A stretch of 64,000 nucleotides of DNA. Source: Methylobacterium sp. J-048 (GTDB taxonomy: Bacteria; Pseudomonadota; Alphaproteobacteria; Rhizobiales; Beijerinckiaceae). The position numbers and the translations under genes are program-made. Under the pieces are notes generated by a model. That model saw only the letters and a list, made by a program, of their open reading frames with translations, ran no database searches and had not been told where the DNA came from. Every line of letters begins with the position of its first letter. Within the stretch, counting starts at the first letter, position 1. Of the stretch, positions 17,725-25,690 are shown in pieces. The stretch covers positions 124,001 to 188,000 of the forward strand of contig NZ_JAKSYL010000287.1 of the NCBI RefSeq assembly GCF_022829515.1, given 5' to 3'.

Positions 17725-19001
17725 CGGGCGGGCTGTTCCGCCCGGGGCGCGTTGGCGAGGCGCAGCACCGTCTGCAGCAAAACATCGGCGCCGGCCGCGC
17801 AGTCGTCCGCGGTGGCCGATTCCGATTCGTTGTGGCTGACGCCGTCCTTGCACGGCACGAAGATCATCGCGGTCGGCACCTTGGCGGCCAGGTTGCAGGC
17901 GTCGTGCCCGGCCCCCGAGATGATCCGGCGCCGCGGATGCCCGAGGCTCCGGGCCGCCTCATCGACCGCGGCGACGATCGCCGGATCGAACGGCACCGGC
18001 TCCTTGCGCCAGATCCGGGTCAGCGCGATCTCCACCCGGCGCCGCTCGGCAATTGCGGTGGCGGCCTCGCTCAAGCTCGCCTCCATGGCGTCGAGGGTGG
18101 CCGAGCGCGGATCGCGCACGTCCAGCGTGAACGCGACGCGGCCCGGCACGACGTTGCGGGAGGGCGCCAGGATCGTAGCCTCGCCGATCGTCGCTACCGC
18201 CGAAGGGGCGTGCGCGAGGGCGATCCGCTCGGCCGCGAGGGCGAACTCCGACAGCGCCAAAAGCGCATCCCGGCGGCGCGGCATCGGCGTGGTGCCGGCA
18301 TGGCTCTCAAAGCCGGTGATCGCCCCGTCGAACCACATGATGCCCTGGCCGCCCTCGACCACCCCGATGGTCTTGCCCTCGGCCTCCAGGATCGGGCCCT
18401 GCTCGATATGCAGCTCGACGAAGGCACCGATCGCGCGCGCGCCGACCGCCTCACCGCCGCGATACCCGATCGCGTCGAGGGCCTCGGCGACGCTGATGCC
18501 GGCCGCGTCGCGCTTGGCCAGGATCTCGTCCGTGGTGAATTCGCCCGCATAGGCGGCCGAGGCCATCATGGCGGGGGCGAAGCGCGAGCCCTCCTCGTTG
18601 GTCCAGTTGACCACCATCAGGGGCGTCTCGGTCTCGATACCGGCATCGTTCAGGCTGCGCATCACCTCCAGCCCGGCCAGGACCCCGAGCACGCCGTCGA
18701 ACTTGCCGCCGGTCGGCTGCGTGTCGAGATGCGAGCCGAACGCGATCGGCGCCCGGCTCATGTCACGCCCCGGCCGCAGAGCGTATTGCGTGCCGAGCCC
18801 GTCAACCGAGACGGTGAGCCCCGCGGCCTCGCAAGCCTCCCGGAACCAGTCGCGCACCCGGGCATCCTCCGGCGAGAGGGTCAGCCGGTTGATCCCGCCG
18901 GCCGGCGTGCCGCCGAACGCGGCCGTCTCCAGGATCGTGGCCCAGAGGCGCCCGCCGTTGGCGCGCAGGTTATCGGTCTTGCTCGGATTGGTTTCAGCCA
19001 T
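17721..19001 (-). CDS. M20-family amidohydrolase (hydantoinase/carbamoylase type) 2
   Basis: This 426-residue paralogue shares the motifs GSHLDTQPTGGKFDG, WTNEEGSRF, ELHIEQGP, GFESHAGTTPMPRRRDAL and GAGHDACN. The pattern FDGAITGFESHAGTTPM resembles N-carbamoyl-L-amino-acid hydrolases and beta-ureidopropionases. ATG 19001 has a GAGAGGA ribosome site upstream; the longer frame to 19211 is arginine/proline-rich and rejected. It is the first gene of a two-gene unit with the next M20 gene. The pair may act on successive ureido compounds, which is inference. Confidence 0.87.
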   Translation of the reverse strand: MAETNPSKTDNLRANGGRLWATILETAAFGGTPAGGINRLTLSPEDARVRDWFREACEAAGLTVSVDGLGTQYALRPGRDMSRAPIAFGSHLDTQPTGGKFDGVLGVLAGLEVMRSLNDAGIETETPLMVVNWTNEEGSRFAPAMMASAAYAGEFTTDEILAKRDAAGISVAEALDAIGYRGGEAVGARAIGAFVELHIEQGPILEAEGKTIGVVEGGQGIMWFDGAITGFESHAGTTPMPRRRDALLALSEFALAAERIALAHAPSAVATIGEATILAPSRNVVPGRVAFTLDVRDPRSATLDAMEASLSEAATAIAERRRVEIALTRIWRKEPVPFDPAIVAAVDEAARSLGHPRRRIISGAGHDACNLAAKVPTAMIFVPCKDGVSHNESESATADDCAAGADVLLQTVLRLANAPRAEQPAR

Positions 19002-19101
19002 GGCGGGTCCTCTCACGGCGCAACGCCGTGCGGCAAGATCTTCGAGCCCGGTTATCGGGCGATGCGCCAGCCCGGAGCAACGGCGATGCCAGCCGGCGGG
19101 A

Positions 19102-19563
19102 TCAGACCGGGGGCCGTCGCACGGGATTGGCGCGCAGCAGCCCCTCGCCATCGACCTGCAGGGCGCTGGCGATCTCGCCCAAGGCGGTCGCCTCGATGCC
19201 GCTGATCCCATCCTGGTCGGCCACGTCGGCGGCGATCAGGAAGACGTTCTCGCGCTGGCTCCCCGGCCGCTCGATGATCGCCGCGACGTGACGCAGATTC
19301 TCGGCGCGGCCGAGGCGGGTACGCGCCCGGGCGATGCCCTCGTACAGCTCCGTCTCCAGCATCAACGCGTCGTAGCCCTTCTCCAGGACCGGATCGGCGC
19401 GCAGGCCGTGCAGGGCCGCGTCGAACTCTTCACTCGCCACCTCGCCATCGGCCACGATGACGTTGGCCGCGGCCGAGACGGCGGCGAGCATCAGGGTCTT
19501 GTCGCCGGCATAGGCCGTCACGGTGCGGCCGACACGGCCGAAAATATCGCTCAGAAGGCTCAT
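19102..19563 (-). CDS. TerB-like tellurite-resistance family protein
   Basis: This 153-residue protein starts MSLLSDIFGRVGRT and has the acidic-helical TerB core: LAAVSAAANVIVADGEVASEEFDAA, a middle helical part, and AADVADQDGISGIEATALGEIASAL. D-G-E and D-G-I positions resemble the metal-binding helices of TerB. No other ter genes are adjacent, so a stand-alone stress or metal-sensing role is possible but unproven. Confidence 0.75.
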   Translation of the reverse strand: MSLLSDIFGRVGRTVTAYAGDKTLMLAAVSAAANVIVADGEVASEEFDAALHGLRADPVLEKGYDALMLETELYEGIARARTRLGRAENLRHVAAIIERPGSQRENVFLIAADVADQDGISGIEATALGEIASALQVDGEGLLRANPVRRPPV

Positions 19564-19807
19564 GCCGAATATTCGAGACTGTCCGCCGGAGCGCGAGGGA
19601 TAGCAGAGTGCCGTGCGGAAGGAAGGTGCCGGAGGGCATGCGGTCAACGCGACGCGGGTAGGTTCGGCAGCTGGAATTTCGGATGTGCCGTGATCCAGAA
19701 ATTCTCCGGCAACACGCGTGTGAGAATCGTGAATTCAACCGCGTCCCCAGCGCGGTCCGACGGATCCCGGGCCTGCCATCCCCCCCTCGGGTGGGCCCGG
19801 TTCCTGT

Positions 19808-20989
19808 TCAACGCCGTCGGGACGGTGCGCGGGTGGCCCCAACCGCGTCTGCCGTTCCGGCGGCGGTCTCTTCCACGGCGGTCTCCTGGGCGAGATGATC
19901 CACCACCGCTGAAAGCGCCTCGCGCTCCCGGGCGCCGCGCTTGCGTGAAGCCGCGAAGATGGCGACCTGGCGGTCGGCGCTCGCCCCCTCCGCCACGATG
20001 GTCCGAGCCTGTGCACAGGCTTCCGCGCAATCGAGAGCCTCGGCATCCTCGGCCGTCTCGGAGAGCAGGGCCTCGACCATCTCGGCCATGGTCAGGGCCT
20101 GCGCGCGGGCCTCGTCGATCAGCGTCGCCTGCACGCCGTCGCGCTCGGCGCGCCACAGGTTCTCCCGGATGAAGCCCCGGGACGCAGCCGTCATCCCGGC
20201 ATTCAGTGTGCGGTCCCGGACCATCCGGCGCACCAGGCACCGGAACAGGCTCGCGATGCAGATGGCGTCGTCGAGGCGCGTGCAGCTATCGGCCACGCGC
20301 AGTTCCAGCGTCGGGTATTTCAGCGACGGGCGCAGCTGCCACCACAGGAAGGTTGCATCCGCGATGGCGCCGCTCCGGGTCATCACGTCGACGTAGCGGG
20401 CATAATCGGCCGCGTCGGCGAACAGTTCGGGCAGGCCGGTGCGGGGCAGTTCGGCGTAGGCGCGGGTCCGGTAGCCGGCCATGCCGGTCCGCTCGCCCTG
20501 CCAGAACGGCGATGAGGTCGAGAGCGCCAGCAGAACCGGCAGGAACGGCAGCAGCCGCCCCATCAGGTCGATGCGGGCGTCGGGATCCGGCACCTCGACA
20601 TGGACGTGCAGCCCGCAAACCAGGTTGCGCTGCCCGACGATGCGCAGGTCGGACATGATGCCGTGATAGCGGGCCTTGTCGGTGGCGCTCTGGTCGCGCC
20701 ACCGGGCGGTCGGATGCGTCCCGGCGGCAAAGGGCAGGATGCCGCGCTCGGCACCGATCTCGGCGAGGCCCCGGCGCAGTCCGGCCAGATGCGCGCGCGC
20801 CTCCGCGGTCTCGGCGGTCGGGGGCGAGGCGATCTCGATCTGGCACTGGAGCTGCTCGCGCTCGGCGGTATCGAGCCGAGCCTTTACGGCGGCGTGGAAC
20901 GCTTTGAGACCGGCACGCGGCGAGCCGCGGGTGCGGGCATCGGCCAGAAAGAACTCTTCCTCGATCCCGAATCGGTAGGCGTGGGCCAT
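19808..20989 (-). CDS. Glutamate-cysteine-ligase-like carboxylate-amine ligase (YbdK/GCS2 family)
   Basis: This 393-residue protein begins MAHAYRFGIEEEFFLAD, with the G-I-E-E-E metal-binding signature, and contains QCQIEIASPP, CGLHVHVEVPD, STSSPFWQGERTGMAGYRTR and TLELRVADSCTRLDD, all typical of GCS2 enzymes. These have weak gamma-glutamylcysteine ligase activity, and the true substrates are usually unknown. ATG 20989 is supported by GAGGAG; the longer frame to 21220 is rejected. The C-terminal tail is rich in A, T and R and probably disordered. Confidence 0.87.
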   Translation of the reverse strand: MAHAYRFGIEEEFFLADARTRGSPRAGLKAFHAAVKARLDTAEREQLQCQIEIASPPTAETAEARAHLAGLRRGLAEIGAERGILPFAAGTHPTARWRDQSATDKARYHGIMSDLRIVGQRNLVCGLHVHVEVPDPDARIDLMGRLLPFLPVLLALSTSSPFWQGERTGMAGYRTRAYAELPRTGLPELFADAADYARYVDVMTRSGAIADATFLWWQLRPSLKYPTLELRVADSCTRLDDAICIASLFRCLVRRMVRDRTLNAGMTAASRGFIRENLWRAERDGVQATLIDEARAQALTMAEMVEALLSETAEDAEALDCAEACAQARTIVAEGASADRQVAIFAASRKRGAREREALSAVVDHLAQETAVEETAAGTADAVGATRAPSRRR

Positions 20990-21140
20990 TCGTGCTCCTC
21001 GCCGTTTCTCCCGCGAAGACCGGCCGATCGGCCGCGTTCCGGTCGAGAGCGCGTCGCGAGATCCGTGCCGGATCGTCGTTCGACTCGGCACGGATCCGGC
21101 ACTTTTTGTCACGCCTGGCCAGCGTGCTAGGCAAAAGACC

Positions 21141-22655
21141 TCAGCGCCAGAACGGCTTGACGTCGAGCAGCTCGGATCGCGCCGCAGCGGCCGCCGCGAG
21201 CAGGTCCAGGGTACTCGCATCGTCCGGTCCGGGCATCGGCGGGCCGCCCAGGCTCTCGACCATCGACCGGGCCGTCTCCAGGTCGTTCAGCGTGCCCAGA
21301 TGATCCTGCAGGTCCGAGAGCGCGGCGCCGAACTTGTCCTGGCGACGGCGAGCCTTCTTCTTCGGAAACAGCTCGGCGAAGAATTCGGCGCCGTAGCGGA
21401 GTTTCTTCGCGGCGATCCGCGCCCGGTGGCGGGTATGCGGATCGAGCTTCCTCAAGCCGCGGCCACGCTTCTTCAACCGCTCGCGCGCCCGGTCCAGAAC
21501 CCGCGCGGCGAAGGCGGCGCCATCCTCGGCGGCGGAGTCCTGCCCGGCCCAGGCGCCGGCCTCGACCCAGCCGGCGAAGTCGATGATCAGCCCGCGCCAT
21601 TGCGGGCTTTCGAGGATCGCCAGCATCGTATCGTAGGCGCCGGCGCGCTCGGTCTCGGCCAGGTCCCGCAAGGCGTCGAGATCGGCATCGTCCGGACGGT
21701 CCTTGACCAGGCGCGGCAGGGTCTGGCCGAGGAACACGTCGAGGTTGCGGGCGTGGCCGAACGGTTCGGTGACGCGCTTGATCTCATCGCCGAAGCCGGC
21801 CGCCCGCGGATCGGCCTCCAGCATCGGGGCGAACAGCGACAGCGCCGAGCGCAGCCGCCGCAGCGACACGCGCATCTGGTGGAGGGCCTCGGGGGCGTGG
21901 CTCGCCAGGAAGACGGTCTCGTTGAGGCGCAGGTGACGCAGACAAGCGCGCGCCACCTGGCGGAAGACGTCACCGGCGCTCGCGCCCTCGGGCAGCTCGA
22001 CCGGCTCGGCCTTGACCACGGACGGTCCGGTCCCGTCCACCAGGGCGAAGCCCCGGGCGCTCTTGGCGGTGGCGCTCAGGCGCAGCGGCACGGTCTCGGC
22101 CAGGATCTGCGCCAGGGCGAACAGGTCGGCGGCCTCGCCCTCGGCCAGCTCAAGTTCCAGTTCGCAGAGCGGCGCTGCGCCGGCCAGGCTCTCGACCCGG
22201 CCCTCATCGAGGGTGACGAGGATCCGCGAGGCGCCCTGCTCCACCGGGACCACCCGGCGGGTGACCACGGTGGAGAACAGCTTCTCCAGGGGTGCATCCG
22301 CCTTGCGCAGGACTTTCTCCGCCGCGGTCTCGGCCCAGGCCGCCGGATCCGGGGTTTCACCGGCGATCTCGGTCTCCCACTCGGCCCGGTCGAACAGGCC
22401 GACGCCGCCCTTGCCGGCCTTCACGGTCTGGATGTGGCGGCCGCCCTTGGCTCGGACCCGCAGGGTCAGCCCGGCGGCGCGCAGATCCTGCGCCGATGTG
22501 TCGTAGTAGGTGGTCACGAGGTGTTCGGGCTCGGAGCCTTCGGCCCCCTGAAGCCTCGGATGCGCCGCCAGCGCGGTCAGGTCGGGGCCTGCACAATCGA
22601 GCTTCAGCTCGATCTCGCGGGGGGCTGCCACAGCGTGGCTATCGGTCTCGGTCAT
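21141..22655 (-). CDS. CYTH and CHAD domain protein (inorganic triphosphatase / polyphosphate-binding)
   Basis: This 504-residue protein has an N-terminal CYTH domain with EIELKLD at 14-20, YYDTSAQDLRAAGLTLRVR and an alternating basic/acidic tunnel pattern. It is followed by a C-terminal CHAD domain with conserved histidines in CLRHLRLNE and HQMRVSLRRLRSAL and in HRARIAAKKLRYGAEF. CYTH proteins hydrolyse inorganic triphosphate or long polyphosphate; CHAD binds polyphosphate. ATG 22655 has GAGGAG upstream. It follows the YbdK-type gene's orientation with a 151-base gap. A ppk2 gene lies 35 kb away, so a polyphosphate link is only general. Confidence 0.87.
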   Translation of the reverse strand: MTETDSHAVAAPREIELKLDCAGPDLTALAAHPRLQGAEGSEPEHLVTTYYDTSAQDLRAAGLTLRVRAKGGRHIQTVKAGKGGVGLFDRAEWETEIAGETPDPAAWAETAAEKVLRKADAPLEKLFSTVVTRRVVPVEQGASRILVTLDEGRVESLAGAAPLCELELELAEGEAADLFALAQILAETVPLRLSATAKSARGFALVDGTGPSVVKAEPVELPEGASAGDVFRQVARACLRHLRLNETVFLASHAPEALHQMRVSLRRLRSALSLFAPMLEADPRAAGFGDEIKRVTEPFGHARNLDVFLGQTLPRLVKDRPDDADLDALRDLAETERAGAYDTMLAILESPQWRGLIIDFAGWVEAGAWAGQDSAAEDGAAFAARVLDRARERLKKRGRGLRKLDPHTRHRARIAAKKLRYGAEFFAELFPKKKARRRQDKFGAALSDLQDHLGTLNDLETARSMVESLGGPPMPGPDDASTLDLLAAAAAARSELLDVKPFWR

Positions 22656-22989
22656 GCTCTCCTCTTCCAAACGTCCGGTTCATAACTCGGCGTGGCGTCA
22701 TCCGGGTTGCAACCGAGCGTCGCGTCAACTGATCTAGGGCCGCTCATGCCGGCGTTGCAATTGGAAGCGGCTGGAAATCCGAGATCCGGCCACCGGCCGC
22801 TTCCCGGTTCGTGCGGCGGTATTTGAACCGCTCCAAATTTATGCTTTCCCAAATCGGGAGGTCGTGCCAAGACCGATTGTCCACAATTGATCTGCCTCCT
22901 GCGCCCCGGCTCCGTCCGTTCGGCGGCGAACCGCACGACGCCGTGCCAGCGAGACGGAATCCCAAGTCTTTCAGTGCGGTGCGCCTTGC
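22656..22989. other. Divergent intergenic region CYTH-CHAD / selB
   Basis: This 334-base gap holds promoters for two divergent genes. Its middle (about 22810-22890) is somewhat AT-richer. I looked for a selenocysteine tRNA on both strands and found no long acceptor arm, T-loop or TCA anticodon arrangement. No other RNA or convincing gene is visible. Confidence 0.5.
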
Positions 22990-24936
22990 GTGGACGGTCG
23001 CGCCGCGGAAATCGTCGGGTCGGTGGCTCCCTTGAAAACACTTCTGGTCGGTGTGATCGGGCATGTGGATCACGGCAAGACGGCCCTGGTCCGGGCGCTC
23101 ACGGGAGTGGAGACGGACCGGCTGAAGGAAGAACGGGATCGCGGGGTGTCGATCGTCCCGGGCTTCGCGCTGCTCGCGAGCGAGGAGGGCGAGATCGACC
23201 TGGTCGATCTGCCCGGCCATGAGCGCTTCGTCCGCGCCATGGTCTCCGGCGCCACCGGCATGCGTGCCGTGCTGCTGGCGGTGGATGCCAACGAGGGCAT
23301 CAAGCCCCAGACGGTCGAGCATCTGGAGATCGCCCGGCTGATCGGCGTCCGGCGCGGCGTGTTGGCCTTGACGAAGTCCGATCTGGCCACCCCCGAGGTC
23401 ATCGCCGCGCGCGCCGCCGAGATCGCCGCCGCCGCCGCCCGCGCCGGAATCGAGTCGGGGCCGGTGATCGCCACCTCGACGCTGACCGGCGCCGGGCTGT
23501 CGGACCTAGCCCAGGCGCTTGCCGGGTTGCTGGCGGATGCGGAACCGGGACGCGATGACGGTTTCCCGTACCTGCCGGTGGACCGGGTCTTCACCCGGCC
23601 GGGCTTCGGCACGGTGGTGACCGGGACGTTGCGGCGGGGCGCGCTGGCGGTCGGCGACACCCTGGAGATCGTGCCGGGCGGCCGCAGCGCCGTGGTGCGC
23701 AGCCTCCAGATCCACGGTCGCCCGGTCGAGCGCGCCGAGCCCGGACGGCGAACGGCGGTGGCCCTGCGCGGCATCGGCCTGGACGAGATCGCACGGGGCG
23801 ACGCCCTCTCGGTGCCGGGCCTGTTGGCCCCGTCGCAATGGCTCGATGTCGCGCTGACCGCCACCGCGAACGCGGATTCGGCGCTCGCGGGCGGCAGCGC
23901 CTGCCGGCTACTGTTCGGCACCACCGAGGTCGAGGCCCGCCTGCGGCTGCTCGACCGCGACGCATTGGAGCCGGGGGCAACCGCGCCGGCGCAGCTGCAT
24001 CTCGCCGAGCCGGTGAGCGTGCCGGCCCGCGAACCGTTCGTGCTGCGTCTCGACTCACCGGCCGCCACGGTGGCCGGCGGTCACGTGCTCGATCCGGCGA
24101 GCCGGCGGCGGCGGCGGCACGAAGCCCGCGTGCTCGCCGACCTCAAGGCCCTGGCGTCGGGCAAGCCCACCGACGCCGTGGCGATCCGCCTGGCCCAGGC
24201 CGGGGCGGCCGGCGCGACGCTTCCGGACCTCGCCCGCGCGGCCGGCACCGGCATCGACCGGGTCCGGCAGATGCTCGCGGCCTCGGGCGCCCGGGAAGTC
24301 GGCGACCGCTTCGTCGGGGCTCCGGCCTTCGCTGCGCTCCGCACCGCCACGATGGCGGCACTCTCCGAGCATCACCGGGACAACCCGATGGAGCACGGCA
24401 TCGCGCTCGAACGCCTCGCCAAGATTCTGTCGCTTCCGGAAGCCCTGACCGGGCTGGTCTTGCGCGATCTCACCGGCACCGGCGGCACGGTCCAAGCCGG
24501 CGCGCTGTGGCGCCGGTCCGATTTCGACCCGGCCCGCAACGAGAGCGACACCGCCCGCAAGCTCGAACAGCTGTTCCGCCGGGCCGGCCTCAATCCGCCC
24601 GACGAGAGCGAGGCGGTCGGCCGCGATGTCCGCCGGCGCGAGGCGCTGACCTACTTAGTCGGCGCCGGAACCGTGATCCGCGCGATCGACCGGGTTCAGC
24701 GCCGGGCAGTGCTGTTCCACCGGGAATCGGTGGCGGTGGCCCGGACGCGGCTGACGGAGGCGTTCCCGAACGCAACGACGCCGGAGGCCGGCTTCCTGGC
24801 CCGAGAAGCCGGAGCCGCCCTCGGGATCTCGCGGAAATTCTCGATCCCGCTCCTGGAGCACCTTGATGCGGCGGGGTTCACGCGCCGGAGCGGGGATCGC
24901 CGGGTGATCGTGGCGCTGGAAGGGGCCGGACGCTGA
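22990..24936 (+). CDS. selB: Selenocysteine-specific elongation factor SelB
   Basis: This GTPase of about 648 residues delivers selenocysteyl-tRNA to UGA codons marked by a SECIS hairpin. GHVDHGKT lies at 24-31, DLPGHERF is switch II and TKSD the G4 motif; VDRVFTRPGFGTVVTGTL marks domain II of SelB. The last 250 or so residues form the winged-helix repeats that bind the SECIS RNA, including VREAG-less but typical segments such as ALTYLVGAGTVIRA. The called start is GTG 22990; GTG 23023 or TTG 23032 would give a terminus closer to other SelB proteins. No selA, selC, selD or selenoprotein gene lies in the window. Confidence 0.9.
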   Translation: MDGRAAEIVGSVAPLKTLLVGVIGHVDHGKTALVRALTGVETDRLKEERDRGVSIVPGFALLASEEGEIDLVDLPGHERFVRAMVSGATGMRAVLLAVDANEGIKPQTVEHLEIARLIGVRRGVLALTKSDLATPEVIAARAAEIAAAAARAGIESGPVIATSTLTGAGLSDLAQALAGLLADAEPGRDDGFPYLPVDRVFTRPGFGTVVTGTLRRGALAVGDTLEIVPGGRSAVVRSLQIHGRPVERAEPGRRTAVALRGIGLDEIARGDALSVPGLLAPSQWLDVALTATANADSALAGGSACRLLFGTTEVEARLRLLDRDALEPGATAPAQLHLAEPVSVPAREPFVLRLDSPAATVAGGHVLDPASRRRRRHEARVLADLKALASGKPTDAVAIRLAQAGAAGATLPDLARAAGTGIDRVRQMLAASGAREVGDRFVGAPAFAALRTATMAALSEHHRDNPMEHGIALERLAKILSLPEALTGLVLRDLTGTGGTVQAGALWRRSDFDPARNESDTARKLEQLFRRAGLNPPDESEAVGRDVRRREALTYLVGAGTVIRAIDRVQRRAVLFHRESVAVARTRLTEAFPNATTPEAGFLAREAGAALGISRKFSIPLLEHLDAAGFTRRSGDRRVIVALEGAGR

Positions 24937-24961
24937 GGGGCCGGCGTCGCGCCTGCCCGGG

Positions 24962-25261
24962 CTAGAACCCCTCGCCGGGCCAGTCGTCGGCACCGGGCTC
25001 GTAGCAGGTGTAGCCGATCAGGCAGGTCGGGTTGTCGCGGGTCGGGCGGAACGCGCGCCGGGCGATCTCGGTGACGGCGCAGAACGATCGGTCCCGCACG
25101 AAGCGGTCGTAGGTCTGGCCGCCGGTACCGAGGACGAGGGCGCCGTTGGCCCGGACCAGACGGGCGGTCTGCTGGCAGGTCATGGCGGTGCTCGACGGGC
25201 GCGTCTGCGCCGCGGCGGGAACCGCCAACAGCAGGATGGCCGTGGCTGTCCGGATGATCAT
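24962..25261 (-). CDS. Small secreted cysteine-containing hypothetical protein
   Basis: This 99-residue product has a clear signal peptide (MIIRTATAILLLAVPAAAQ) and a short mature domain with four cysteines: TCQQTARLV, SFCAVTE, PTCLIGYTC. The tyrosine/glycine-rich TGGQTYDRFVRD segment and paired cysteines suggest a disulfide-bonded periplasmic protein. I recall similar small alphaproteobacterial proteins of unknown function, but no named family. It converges on selB with a 25-base gap. Confidence 0.65.
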   Translation of the reverse strand: MIIRTATAILLLAVPAAAQTRPSSTAMTCQQTARLVRANGALVLGTGGQTYDRFVRDRSFCAVTEIARRAFRPTRDNPTCLIGYTCYEPGADDWPGEGF

Positions 25262-25411
25262 CGCGCGGGCTTTGTTCGACGGGAGCGGGGTTCGATGGGA
25301 GCAGGCTTGGGGACAACGCGGGCGGGTCCGGCGTTCGGCTGTGTCCGTTCGCCACGGATAAGCGTGGGGCGGGACTGCCTGTCCGTGTGCTGAGCGTCCG
25401 CGCCGAAAACC

Positions 25412-25690
25412 TCACTCCTCGAAAGCCTCGACATGGACGGTGCCGGGCTCCTGGCGGCGCGCGGTCTCCTCGAGCCTCCCGAGCAACGCCTCCGTCCGGC
25501 CGCAGGGGAAGCCGTAGCGCGCGCGCACCCGCTCGCTGGCGCTGCTGAGGGCGAGGCGGGTCAGGGCCAGGAACTCGTCGAGGGCATAATCCTGGCCGAC
25601 GGCGAGATGATCCTTGATCGCCAGAGAGGGTGAGTAGCAGGCGTCGCGGCTGCCATCCGGCCAGCGGATATGGAAGCGCATCTCAGGCAT
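25412..25690 (-). CDS. MSMEG_0570-family (nitrogen-starvation response type) protein
   Basis: This 92-residue protein begins MPEMRFHIRWPDGS and continues with ACYSPSLAIKDHL, DYALDEFLALTR and ERVRARYGFPCGR, matching the small MSMEG_0570 family described in a nitrilase-associated gene cluster. Its start overlaps the glycosyltransferase stop by 8 bases, so the two are coupled. The family's biochemical role is unknown. In other genomes it accompanies a nitrilase, a radical SAM protein, an acetyltransferase and a flavoprotein, none of which is visible here. Confidence 0.82.
   Translation of the reverse strand: MPEMRFHIRWPDGSRDACYSPSLAIKDHLAVGQDYALDEFLALTRLALSSASERVRARYGFPCGRTEALLGRLEETARRQEPGTVHVEAFEE

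Noticed and set aside
16483..18552. Long plus-strand frame opposite the M20 hydrolases
   Set aside because: Antisense shadow produced by high GC; both M20 genes have full motif sets on the other strand.
19564..19807. Possible short peptide or RNA in the gap between TerB and YbdK-type genes
   Set aside because: Open frames lack a proper start, and no stable paired structure or conserved motif was evident.
22744..22989. Possible selenocysteine tRNA or small gene near selB
   Set aside because: I could not form a tRNA-Sec acceptor arm or anticodon arm on either strand, and the crossing minus-strand frame extends into selB.
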